DNA of 64,000 nt from Gigantopelta aegis. Taxonomy: Eukaryota; Mollusca; Gastropoda; Neomphalida; Peltospiridae. Shown piece after piece: positions 35,693-46,824 of this stretch. The notes beneath the pieces are model-generated. The model had not been told where the DNA came from. It saw only the letters and a program-made list of their open reading frames with translations, and made no database searches. The stretch spans positions 39,245,670-39,309,669 of the forward strand of contig NC_054713.1 of assembly GCF_016097555.1 (NCBI RefSeq), read 5' to 3'. Each line of letters begins with the position of its first letter. The first letter of the stretch is position 1. The position numbers and the translations under genes are program-made.

Positions 35693-36192
35693 ACACTAAA
35701 AGGTGTCCAGCGTCCAGAAAACAAAAAAACGTTAAGCACTAGTTTATTTTTATGTAAGAATATCGAAAATGACGTCTTTCATGTTGGACGTCAGTTGATA
35801 AAAAAAAAAAACGTCACACATTCTTACGTTATTTGAATATCTAGTAATGACAGATTGGAATTAAATTTGTGTGTACAGTTTACAAAAATCCCCACTCTGT
35901 ATTAAGTTAGAGATTAAATGATAAAGATATTATTACCCTCGTGTGTTTCGGTATCGTATATATCATATATTAGGATAAAAGTAATGTATTATGCTTGCTA
36001 TTGGCTCGCATAATATAATTTGTATTCCTATAGATGATATTGATGACAATGAACAACACTCTGGTAATAACATCTGTCTCTGTCCCTGTGTGTCTCTCTC
36101 TGTCTTTCCTCTCTGTCTTTCTCTCTCTAACTCTCTCTCCTCTCCCTGTCTGTCTGTATCTGTCTCTCAGTCTGTCTGTCTGTCTCTCTCTC

Positions 36193-36277
<85 letters not shown>

Positions 36278-36532
36278 TTCTGTCTCTGTCTCTCTCTGTC
36301 TCTGTTTCTTTCTCTGTTTATCTGTCTCTGTCTCCCTCTGTTTCTCTTTCTGTCTGTCCCTGTCTGTTTCTCCGTGTATCTGTGTCTGTCTCTCTCTCAG
36401 TATCTATCTGTTTCTCTGTCTCTGCCTGTCTGTCTGTCTCTCTCTGTTTCTCTGTCTCTCTATATGTCTCTGTCTGTCTCAGTCTCTGTTTCTCTGTCTC
36501 TGTCTCTATATATATCGTGTTTACTCTTTCAG
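35693..36532 (+). repeat. Resumed fourth cassette unit, 3' of the LINE
   Basis: Begins TACACTAAAAGGTGTCCAGC, continues with TGTAAGAATATCGAAAATGA, AATATAATTTGTATTCC and a CT-rich tract, and reaches the acceptor of copy 4. It is homologous to the matching parts of the units at 27.9-31.2 kb. Confidence 0.85.
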
Positions 36533-36536
36533 TGTT
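36533..36536 (+). CDS. Tandem cassette exon, copy 4, cut by assembly gap
   Basis: The acceptor TTTACTCTTTCAG ends at 36532 and the first four exon bases (TGTT) match the other copies; the remainder is hidden by Ns. Its upstream intron unit (35693-36532) is the continuation of the unit interrupted by the LINE. Confidence 0.55.
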
Positions 36537-36736
36537 NNNNNNNNNNNNNNNNNNNNNNNNNNNNNNNNNNNNNNNNNNNNNNNNNNNNNNNNNNNNNNNN
36601 NNNNNNNNNNNNNNNNNNNNNNNNNNNNNNNNNNNNNNNNNNNNNNNNNNNNNNNNNNNNNNNNNNNNNNNNNNNNNNNNNNNNNNNNNNNNNNNNNNNN
36701 NNNNNNNNNNNNNNNNNNNNNNNNNNNNNNNNNNNN
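36537..36736. other. Assembly gap (200 Ns)
   Basis: Exactly 200 Ns, so probably a placeholder of unknown true size. It hides the rest of cassette copy 4 and the start of the 60-bp satellite. Confidence 0.99.
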
Positions 36737-39700
36737 CTGTGTTTTTATTCAAGTATCCATGCTGTTCTAGTATAGGTCCATCAGTAAGTGGTGATACTGT
36801 GTTTTTATTCAAGTATCCATGCTGTACTAGTATAGGTCCATCAGTAAGTGTTGGTACTGTGTTTTTATTCAAGTATCCATGCTGTACTAGTATAGGTCCA
36901 TCAGTAAGTGGTGGTACTGTGTTTTTATTCAAGTATTCATGCTGTTCTAGTATAGGTACATCAGTAAGTGTTGATACTGTGTTTTTATTCAAGTATTCAT
37001 GCTGTTCTAGTATAGGTCCATCAGTAAGTGTCGATACTGTGTTTTTATTCAAGTATTCATGCTGTACTAGTATAGGTCCATCAGTAAGTGTCGATACTGT
37101 GTTTTTATTAAAATATTCATGCTGTACTAGTATAGGTCCATCAGTAAGTGTTGATACTGTGTTTTTTATTCAAGTATTCTTGCTGTTCTAGTATAGGTCC
37201 ATCAGTAAGTGGTGGTACTGTGTTTTTATTCAAGTATTCATGCTGTTCTAGTATAGGTCCATCAGTAAGTGTTGATACTGTGTTTTTATTCAAGTATTCA
37301 TGCTGTACTAGTATAGGTCCATCACTAAGTGTTGATACTGTGTTTTTATTCAAGTATTCATGCTGTACTAGTATAGGTCCATCAGTAAGTGTCGATACTG
37401 TGTTTTTTATTCAAGTATTCATGCTGTTCTAGTATAGGTCCATCAGTAAGTGGTGGTACTGTGTTTTTATTCAAGTATCCATGCTGTTCTAGTATAGGTC
37501 CATCAGTAAGTGGTGGTACTGTGTTTTTATTAAAGTATCCATGCTGTTCTAGTATAGGTCCATCAGTAAGTGGTGATACTGTGTTTTTATTCAAGTATTC
37601 ATGCTGTACTAGTATAGGTCCATCAGTAAGTGGTGATACTGTGTTTTTATTCAAGTATCCATGCTGTACTAGTATAGGTCCATCAGTAAGTGGTGATACT
37701 GTGTTTTTATTCAAGTATCCATACTGTACTAGTATAGGTCCATCAGTAAGTGTTGATACTGTGTTTTTATTCAAGTATTCATGCTGTACTAGTATAGGTC
37801 CATCAGTAAGTGGTGATACTGTGTTTTTATTCAAGTATCCATGCTGTTCTAGTATAGGTCCATCAGTAAGTGGTGGTACTGTGTTTTTATTCAAGTATTC
37901 ATGCTGTACTAGTATAGGTCCATCAGTAAGTGGTGGTACTGTGTTTTTATTCAAGTATTCATGCTGTACTAGTATAGGTCCATCAGTAAGTGGTGATACT
38001 GTGTTTTTATTCAAGTATTCATGCTGTACTAGTATAGGTCCATCAGTAAGTGTCGATACTGTGTTTTTTATTCAAGTATTCATGCTGTTCTAGTATAGGT
38101 CCATCAGTAAGTGGTGATACTGTGTTTTTATTCAAGTATCCATGCTGTTCTAGTATAGGTCCATCAGTAAGTGGTGGTACTGTGTTTTTATTCAAGTATT
38201 CATGCTGTACTAGTATAGGTCCATCAGTAAGTGTTGATACTGTGTTTTTATTCAAGTATCCATGCTGTTCTAGTATAGGTCCATCAGTAAGTGTTGATAC
38301 TGTGTTTTTATTCAAGTATTCATGCTGTACTAGTATAGGTCCATCAGTAAGTGTTGGTACTGTGTTTTTATTCAAGTATCCATGCTGTACTAGTATAGGT
38401 CCATCAGTAAGTGTTGGTACTGTGTTTTTATTCAAGTATTCATGCTGTACTAGTATAGGTCCATCAGTAAGTGTTGGTACTGTGTTTTTATTCAAGTATT
38501 CATGCTGTACTACTATAGGTCCATCAGTAAGTGGTGATACTGTGTTTTTATTCAAGTATTCATGCTGTACTAGTATAGGTCCATCAGTAAGTGTCGATAC
38601 TGTGTTTTTATTCAAGTATTCATGCTGTACTAGTATAGGTCCATCAGTAAGTGTCGGTACTGTGTTTTTATTCAAGTATTCATGCTGTACTAGTATAGGT
38701 CCATCAGTAAGTGTTGGTACTGTGTTTTTATTCAAGTATCCATGCTGTTCTAGTATAGGTCCATCAGTATGTGGTGGTACTGTGTTTTTATTCAAGTATT
38801 CATGCTGTACTAGTATAGGTCCATCAGTAAGTGGTGGTACTGTGTTTTTATTCAAGTATCCATGCTGTACTAGTATAGGTCCATCAGTAAGTGGTGGTAC
38901 TGTGTTTTTATTCAAGTATCCATGCTGTACTAGTATAGGTCCATCAGTAAGTGTTGATACTGTGTTTATATTAAAGTATCCATGCTGTTCTAGTATAGGT
39001 CCATCAGTAAGTGGTGGTACTGTGTTTTTATTCAAGTATCCATGCTGTTCTAGTATAGGTCCATCAGTAAGTGGTGATACTGTGTTTTTATTCAAGTATC
39101 CATGCTGTACTAGTATAGGTCCATCAGTAAGTGTTGATACTGTGTTTTTATTCAAGTATCCATGCTGTACTAGTATAGGTCCATCAGTAAGTGTTGATAC
39201 TGTGTTTTTATTCAAGTATCCATGCTGTACTAGTATAGGTACATCAGTAAGTGTTGATACTGTGTTTTTATTCAAGTATCCATGCTGTACTAGTATAGGT
39301 CCATCAGTAAGTGTTGATACTGTGTTTTTATTCAAGTATTCATGCTGTACTAGTATAGGTCCATCAGTAAGTGGTGGTACTGTGTTTTTATTCAAGTATT
39401 CATGCTGTACTAGTATAGGTCCATCAGTAAGTGGTGGTACTGTGTTTTTATTCAAGTATTCATGCTGTTCTAGTATAGGTCCATCAGTAAGTGTTGGTAC
39501 TGTGTTTTTTATTCAAGTATCCATGCTGTACTAGTATAGGTCCATCAGTAAGTGTTGATACTGTGTTTTTATTCAAGTATTCATGCTGTACTAGTATAGG
39601 TCCATCAGTAAGTGTTGGTACTGTGTTTTTATTCAAGTATTCATGCTGTACTAGTATAGGTCCATCAGTAAGTGTTGTTACTGTGTTTTTATTCAAGTAT

Positions 39701-42210
39701 TCATGCTGTACTAGTATAGGTCCATCAGTAAGTGTTGGTACTGTGTTTTTATTCAAGTATTCATGCTGTACTAGTATAGGTCCATCAGTAAGTGGTGGTA
39801 CTGTGTTTTTATTCAAGTATCCATGCTGTTCTAGTATAGGTCCATCAGTAAGTGGTGATACTGTGTTTTTATTCAAGTATCCATGCTGTACTAGTATAGG
39901 TCCATCAGTAAGTGTTGATACTGTGTTTTTATTCAAGTATCCATGCTGTACTAGTATAGGTCCATCAGTAAGTGGTGGTACTGTGTTTTTATTCAAGTAT
40001 TCATGCTGTACTAGTATAGGTCCATCAGTAAGTGTTGGTACTGTGTTTTTATTCAAGTATCCATGCTGTACTAGTATAGGTCCATCAGTAAGTGTTGGTA
40101 CTGTGTTTTTATTCAAGTATCCATGCTGTACTAGTATAGGTCCATCAGTAAGTGGTGGTACTGTGTTTTTATTCAAGTATCCATGCTGTACTAGTATAGG
40201 TCCATCAGTAAGTGGTGGTACTGTGTTTTTATTCAAGTATCCATGCTGTACTAGTATAGGTCCATCAGTAAGTGTTGGTACTGTGTTTTTATTCAAGTAT
40301 CCATGCTGTACTAGTATAGGTCCATCAGTAAGTGTTGATACTGTGTTTTTATTCAAGTATCCATGCTGTACTAGTATAGGTCCATCAGTAAGTGGTGGTA
40401 CTGTGTTTTTATTCAAGTATCCATGCTGTACTAGTATAGGTCCATCAGTAAGTGTGATACTGTGTTTTTATTCAAGTATCCATGCTGTACTAGTATAGGT
40501 CCATCAGTAAGTGTTGATACTGTGTTTTTATTCAAGTATCCATGCTGTACTAGTATAGGTCCATCAGTAAGTGTTGGTACTGTGTTTTTATTCAAGTATC
40601 CATGCTGTACTAGTATAGGTCCATCAGTAAGTGTTGGTACTGTGTTTTTATTCAAGTATCCATGCTGTACTAGTATAGGTCCATCAGTAAGTGTTGATAC
40701 TGTGTTTTTATTCAAGTATCCATGCTGTACTAGTATAGGTCCATCAGTAAGTGTTGGTACTGTGTTTTTATTCAAGTATCCATGCTGTACTAGTATAGGT
40801 CCATCAGTAAGTGTTGATACTGTGTTTTTATTCAAGTATCCATGCTGTACTAGTATAGGTCCATCAGTAAGTGTTGATACTGTGTTTTTATTCAAGTATT
40901 CATGCTGTACTAGTATAGGTCCATCAGTAAGTGGTGGTACTGTGTTTTTATTCAAGTATTCATGCTGTTCTAGTATAGGTCCATCAGTAAGTGTTGGTAC
41001 TGTGTTTTTTATTCAAGTATCCATGCTGTACTAGTATAGGTCCATCAGTAAGCGTTGATACTGTGTTTTTATTCAAGTATTCATGCTGTACTAGTATAGG
41101 TCCATCAGTAAGTGTTGGTACTGTGTTTTTATTCAAGTATTCATGCTGTACTAGTATAGGTCCATCAGTAAGTGGTGATACTGTGTTTTTATTCAAGTAT
41201 CCATGCTGTACTAGTATAGGTCCATCAGTAAGTGGTGATACTGTGTTTTTATTCAAGTATCCATGCTGTACTAGTATAGGTCCATCAGTAAGTGTTGATA
41301 CTGTGTTTTTATTCAAGTATCCATGCTGTTCTAGTATAGGTCCATCAGTAAGTGTTGATACTGTGTTTTTATTCAAGTATCCATGCTGTACTAGTATAGG
41401 TCCATCAGTAAGTGTTGATACTGTGTTTTTATTCAAGTATCCATGCTGTACTAGTATAGGTCCATCAGTAAGTGGTGGTACTGTGTTTTTATTCAAGTAT
41501 TCATGCTGTACTAGTATAGGTCCATCAGTAAGTGTTGGTACTGTGTTTTTATTCAAGTATCCATGCTGTACTAGTATAGGTCCATCAGTAAGTGTTGGTA
41601 CTGTGTTTTTATTCAAGTATTCATGCTGTACTAGTATAGGTCCATCAGTAAGTGTTGGTACTGTGTTTTTATTCAAGTATCCATGCTGTACTAGTATAGG
41701 TCCATCAGTAAGTGTTGATACTGTGTTTTTATTCAAGTATTCATGCTGTACTAGTATAGGTCCATCAGTAAGTGTTGGTACTGTGTTTTTATTCAAGTAT
41801 CCATGCTGTACTAGTATAGGTACATCAGTAAGTGGTGGTACTGTGTTTTTATTCAAGTATCCATGCTGTACTAGTATAGGTCCATCATTAAGTGGTGGTA
41901 CTGTGTTTTTATTCAAGTATCCATGCTGTACTAGTATAGGTCCATCAGTAAGTGGTGGTACTGTGTTTTTATTCAAGTATTCATGCTGTACTAGTATAGG
42001 TCCATCAGTAAGTGTTGATACTGTGTTTTTATTCAAGTATCCATGCGGTCCATCAGTAAGTGGTGGTACTGTGTTTTTATTCAAGTATTCATGCTGTACT
42101 AGTATAGGTCCATCAGTAAGTGTTGATACTGTGTTTTTATTCAAGTATTCATGCTGTACTAGTATAAGTCCAACAGTAAGTGTTGACATTGTGTTTTTAT
42201 TCAAGTATTC
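36737..42210. repeat. 60-bp minisatellite, about 91 copies
   Basis: Head-to-tail 60-bp units, e.g. TACTGTGTTTTTATTCAAGT, AT(C/T)CATGCTGT(A/T)CTAG, TATAGGTCCATCAGTAAGTG, (G/T)TG(A/G). Nearly all variation falls at the four bracketed sites. One-base T insertions (six Ts) occur at about 37161, 37401, 38061, 39505 and 41005 and a one-base loss near 40455. A unit shortened by 18 bp lies near 42045 and the last units are more diverged. Because 60 is divisible by three, one frame on each strand stays open for hundreds of codons. The shifts break both frames, and all common variants change amino acids in both, so coding is unlikely. Confidence 0.95.
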
Positions 42211-43997
42211 ATCATTTTGCCGCCCTCCTTTCACGTTCCCCGCTCTCCTTTATTTTTGAGCGCCCCTCTTTATTTTCCAGCACCTATCTCCGCTATTTCC
42301 AAATGCAAATTTTTTTCCACACAAAAAACAACGATCAGTCTGCACACTGGACATCAAAGGAAACAAGCCGCATTGTGTACGAAAAAGCAATTGACGAAAC
42401 ATTTACGACAGTTACGGTAACGTAATTTAACAGTATTTTTAACAGCTTCTGTTTTGTCCCATATCTGTATCCATTTGTATGTTTGATAGACACAATAAAA
42501 GTTATATTTTATGTGAGCAATGAAAACATTTTATTTTTTACGGATTCGGCAATCTCCGATTGAAAAAAAACCTCACTTATTTGGCGCCAAATGTATCACG
42601 TGATCAGAACGGTCATTCTGTCTTTTGTTTCCACTAACTATCGTCTGATATTTTGTCCTCAGTTGCAGATATAATTGGTTGTAACTGATGATTTTTACTT
42701 TGTCATTCTGTTTATTCAGCAGTTCTTTATAAAATATTGTAAACTTTTCATTTTGAGGGATATGAACGCTTATAAAAACAACGGAAGTGGTAGTGTTTAT
42801 TATTGAAATCATTTATCATGAGTGCCAAATAATATATACACCGCCTTTACAAAAACGAAACTAGCCTACTTTATTAAAAATAATATTAAAACTTTGATCG
42901 GTCCAGCAAAACCGGAACTGCCCGTGAATGTCAGACCGATATCATCTTCGGTTCAATTAAAAGACGAGTCTGCTTGTATTTCGTATTTATAAACCTTTTT
43001 GCACTTTTTTGTAGGCAAAATAAGGAGTAGGTCTTTTCACAGTCTACCAACACACAATATGGTACTACCCCCCCCCCCCCCCTATTTTTTTTTTTGCTTT
43101 TCGTTTATTGGTTTTTTATTTTTTTTAAGGGTGTGGTGCCGAGCGGCCGCCCTCCTTTAATTTTCACCCAGCGAGAACACTGATTCATACTGTATTGTTT
43201 TATAGGTTTATTGGTTTCATACATTCTATCGTTACGAGAATCATGGTTTATATCTTTAACCACAGTTTTGGAGTTTGTTTTCTCCACTTTTGCTACTTTT
43301 TTAATATTATAAAATGAACACGATATGCATGTAGCTTGCACTATCTCTAGTAAAGGGTCAGTCTCATGGTAGATTTATGCAATTTTATATGAAGGACAAG
43401 AAACGTACATTTTTGTCCTCAAGGGTGGGGATGGGGGTGTATTTTACCCAATCAAACTTTCATTCTTTATTAATGGTACTGAGCAGACAATCAACTCAAC
43501 CAATCAGAATAAATGATACAATCTATCAAGACAATTACTTGGGCCGACTTCGGTCGAGTTACACAAGTTACTCTGATAACTTAGAAATCATTTATCTAAC
43601 GATATAACAGGGGTCACAGCTCCCCTGGTTCCGATGGGCTTGTTATCAACAAAACATGTGACACATCTTCCAGATCTGTAATTTTTTATTTTCTCATTAG
43701 TTTTTCTGTTATTGGATACAACAATCATATACAGTTCAACATACATACAATGAAAAACAAAAACAACAAAACAATAACAAATATATTATGTGACAGTTTG
43801 TAACCCCAATCCCTGATCTGTCCAAGTAATAAAACATCACGTGATGGATATGTACAAGTTTACTGTGATGGTCCAGTGAGGACAAAAATACACTCTACGT
43901 ATTTTATTCCAATATGATGGATAGCAAAGTGTATATCCACAAAACATAGTTGATCTCAATGTAAATATATATATGAAGGATGGATGATGATGATGAA
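42211..43997. other. Non-coding stretch right of the satellite
   Basis: No gene could be supported. GCCGCCCTCCTTT occurs at 42219 and 43147; a C run lies near 43069-43082. A short plus-strand frame (42301-42424) followed by GTAACG could be an exon, but it has no clear acceptor or homology. Confidence 0.4.
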
Positions 43998-44293
43998 GAA
44001 GTTTGTTTTATTGAACACCACTGGAGCACATTGATTAATTAATCATCGGTCAAATATTTGGTAATTCTGACCCGTAGTCATCAGAGGAAAGCCGCTACAT
44101 TTTTTTTCTAATGCAGCAAGGGATCTTTTATATGTACTTTCCCACCAACATGATGGCACAAACCACGGCCTTTGATATACCAGTCGTGGTGCATTGGCTG
44201 GAACAAGAAATAGCCTAATGGGCCCACGACGGAGATCGATCCTATACCGACCGCGCATCACGCGTGCGCTTTACCACTGGGCTACGTCCAACC
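43998..44293 (-). mobile_element. SINE, near full length, minus strand
   Basis: Tail to head on the plus strand: AAGTTTGTTTTATTGAAC, GCAGCAAGGGATCTTTTATA, CCACGGCCTTTGATATACCA, CGACGGAGATCGATCC, and the head complement GCGCTTTACCACTGGGCTAC. On the minus strand the head reads GTAGCCCAGTGGTAAAGCGC (A-box-like), with a B-box-like GGATCGATC. Confidence 0.85.
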
Positions 44294-44319
44294 CGCTATG
44301 TATATATGAAGGATGAATG

Positions 44320-44905
44320 AAGACTTTTAAGTTAACACTACACTCAACACATTTTAATTTATGGTTATAATATGACATCAGACATATTGGTTAAAAACCA
44401 CACAGATAACGAGAGAAAACCTTTTCCAATTATAATAAGCAAGACATCGTCTATGTACTACAGGGGCGGATCCAATAAAAAACTTTATTAAAACGGGTGC
44501 ATGCATGGGGAATCATGGAACCTGCGACTCAACCCCACCCCCTTTGGATCCACCAATGTATACACCATACCACGACCTTTGTTACACTAGTTGTGGAAGT
44601 AAATGTTTTATTTAACGACGCACATTTTATTTTCAGTTATATGGTGTCGGGCACAGACAGGAATACCCGCTGTCGCCACTTCATGGGCTACTCTTTTTGA
44701 TTAGCAGCAAGCGAGAAATAGCCCAATGGGCCCACCGATGGGGATCGATCCCAGGCCGACCACGCATCAAGCGAACGCTTTACCACTGGGCTACGTCCCG
44801 CCCCACCAGTTGTGGAGTGCTGGCTGGAATGAGAAATAGCCCAATAGGCCCTGTGACGGCGATTGATCCTAAATCACTTTAACATCAGGCTATGTCTTGT
44901 CTATA
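44320..44905 (-). mobile_element. Old SINE interrupted by a younger SINE
   Basis: The outer, degraded copy starts at about 44320 (TTAAGTTAACACTACACTC), is interrupted at 44597, and resumes at 44805 (ACCAGTTGTGGAGTGCTGG) to its head remnant near 44895. A short segment in the outer copy (44461-44560) does not match the SINE. Confidence 0.7.
44598..44804 (-). mobile_element. Nested SINE with 12-bp target duplication
   Basis: A 207-bp, internally shortened SINE with tail ATGTTTTATTTAACGACGCA and head complement CTACGTCCCGCCCC. It is flanked by ACTAGTTGTGGA (44586-44597) and ACCAGTTGTGGA (44805-44816), a 12-bp duplication with one mismatch. That is the signature of LINE-mediated insertion. The core between tail and head is partly deleted (GTGTCGGGCACAGACAGG). 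Confidence 0.85.
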
Positions 44906-45451
44906 TACAATCAAACCTGCTCTAGTGCCCACCTGTATTAAACAGCCATCTTTGTTAGGACGACTGATCTTTATTTTTCACTATTAGAACCCTTTTTGAT
45001 AATTGAAATCGGACATTATTTTAATTTGTACATGTTCATGGGCATAACTCGGTCTAAAATTGGAACCATCTATTTTTGACAGAGTTATGGCCCTTGACCA
45101 TTTTGGGGCCCTGGTATGGTACACATACACTGTGTATTCGAAACGGTTAACAAACGGCCAAGAACACATTCTCTTAACACCACCAGGCGAGGTAGTGTGG
45201 AATTCGTTAACAGAAACAGATTGATGAACACTTGCTCACCTTTTTGAAATGTTTAGGGACATTTTCACTGCACCACGGCAGTTTCCAATACATGCAAATT
45301 GCTTTAACAGTACTCTCAGAATGCTTGTTAATATTACGTAAACAAAGCGTTAAAGGTTTGAAGCATCTACCTGAACCTGACAACATGATCTTTGGTTCAT
45401 TCATGGATTCAAAATGATTGCTTGCAAAGTCATTGAGAAAAAAAAGAAAAA

Positions 45452-45505
45452 ACATTTAATGACACTTCAGCACATTGTAAACTACAGATATTTGGTGTCC
45501 AATAC

Positions 45506-45553
<48 letters not shown>

Positions 45554-45705
45554 CGGAGATAAAGAGAGGGAGGAAACCTGCTGCTGCCATGTATTACTCA
45601 TATTAAATAGCAGCAAGGGCAGGACAGTACATACCATTGCCTTTGATGTACCAATCATGGAATACTGCTTGGGAAAGGACCCCACCAAGTTATCGACCCA
45701 TCACA
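45452..45705 (-). mobile_element. Degraded SINE with an internal (GA)n expansion
   Basis: CACTTCAGCACATTG, GATATTTGGTGTCCAATAC, GGAAACCTGCTGCTGCCATG, AGCAGCAAGGGCAGGACAGT and CCTTTGATGTACCAATCATG mark a diverged minus-strand copy. Between core and body, where other copies read GAGAGAGGAAACC, there is a (GA)n tract at about 45508-45560. Confidence 0.7.
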
Positions 45706-46718
45706 CCTCAGATGTGCATTCTACATCCCATCCCTCGCCTAGAAAAGAAATGTTTTTTCCCTTGTGTTATACCAAACAGTTAAAGACAGAAAGACTTTAT
45801 GTTCAAGCTGCTAGCAGCACTGATTTCAATGCGATTATAATGTACTCAAAATTCCTCTATACACTGCATAGTTACTCAATTAATGCAGACATGGACTTTT
45901 ACCTATGTTTGGTACAGCGTTTTTCATACCAAAAATTGGTAAAAGTCCACATCCACAGTAAGCAAGTAACCACACGGCGATGTACACCAACAGAAATAAA
46001 TCGGGGCTCACCCAGAAAGAAGTCAGGGCTGACCCTGTACATTGTGAAATTAGCCAACTGCTAATTTTTTATTGAAAGTGTCTACATCATTTAGTCTTTG
46101 GCTAATAAAATATTCCTTAAATTAACCACATTTTAATCATTTTCAAGGAAAAACTATATCTGAAAATTGGCTAAACCAAAATTCATTCCAGTGCGAGCCT
46201 TGGAAATGAAGAATATGTTTTACTGCAGACTAAATCCAATTCACTAGTACTGAAAATCTTAGCATGCAAGTCGATCTCTGTTAAAAGTAGAGTCCCTAAT
46301 TCCAAGTCCCGAAAACATTTTTTTTTTAATTGACTTTTATAATAAAAAAAACTGAAATAGCAAGATATAATCTATTTAAAAATTGCCATTATGAATATAA
46401 GTTGATCCATGAAAAACGACTTAAAAATATTGAAGTATTTCTAACTTTCAGCTATTAAGAACCATAATCTGGCATATATGGCTCATATGTATGATATTTG
46501 AACAAAAGAAAATTATTTACAATGTTATGTAGTGTAACATACATGTAGTAATGTCTGTAAAAACAAATATACAGAGATGTACTGTGGGATTGAATGAGAG
46601 TAACACTATTAACTTTCTGAAACCATGGATGAAGGTTTAGGTCATTCCTTACGTTTTTACATCAGTATCGGGGTATATTAAAACAAAGCCAGAATGATTG
46701 GACACGGTAGTATTATTG
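45706..46718. other. Probable SFT2D3 3' untranslated region and downstream
   Basis: No gene seen. It should contain the minus-strand SFT2D3 3' UTR, but its polyadenylation site cannot be placed. A small inverted repeat (TGGACTTTTACC ... GGTAAAAGTCCA) lies at 45892-45950. Confidence 0.4.
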
Positions 46719-46824
46719 CTACATGGGTAAAGTGCTTGACACAGTCTTCGAGGCAACGCCGTAGCATATTTTTGAGAAAAACTTCAGCCCTGTCTGCCCA
46801 CCAGGAATGTAGCTGACTATATAC
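46719..46824 (-). CDS. SFT2D3: SFT2D3 last coding exon
   Basis: 106 nt after the acceptor CTTTCAG, starting in phase 2. Reads YIVSYIPGGQTGLKFFSKIC and ends STLPM before a TAG at 46721-46719. The SYIPGG-x-TGL motif is typical of SFT2D3-type C-termini. Confidence 0.95.

Noticed and set aside
36034..37191. 385-codon frame crossing the Ns
   Set aside because: Runs through CT repeats, unknown bases and satellite units; it is not a continuous gene.
36737..42210. CRISPR-like array
   Set aside because: Units are contiguous 60-mers with no unique spacers, in an animal genome; the 46-bp array at 50929-51945 was rejected for the same reason.
38043..42259. Long frames on both strands through the 60-bp array (up to 494 codons)
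   Set aside because: Frame-preserving period, both strands open, single-base indels, and no silent variant bias.
42180..42425. Frame ending ETFTTVTVT as a possible exon
   Set aside because: A GT follows but no convincing acceptor or homology was found, so it was not called.
45657..46064. 135-codon plus-strand frame
   Set aside because: Begins in a SINE remnant; no domain, no good start context, and antisense to the expected SFT2D3 3' UTR.
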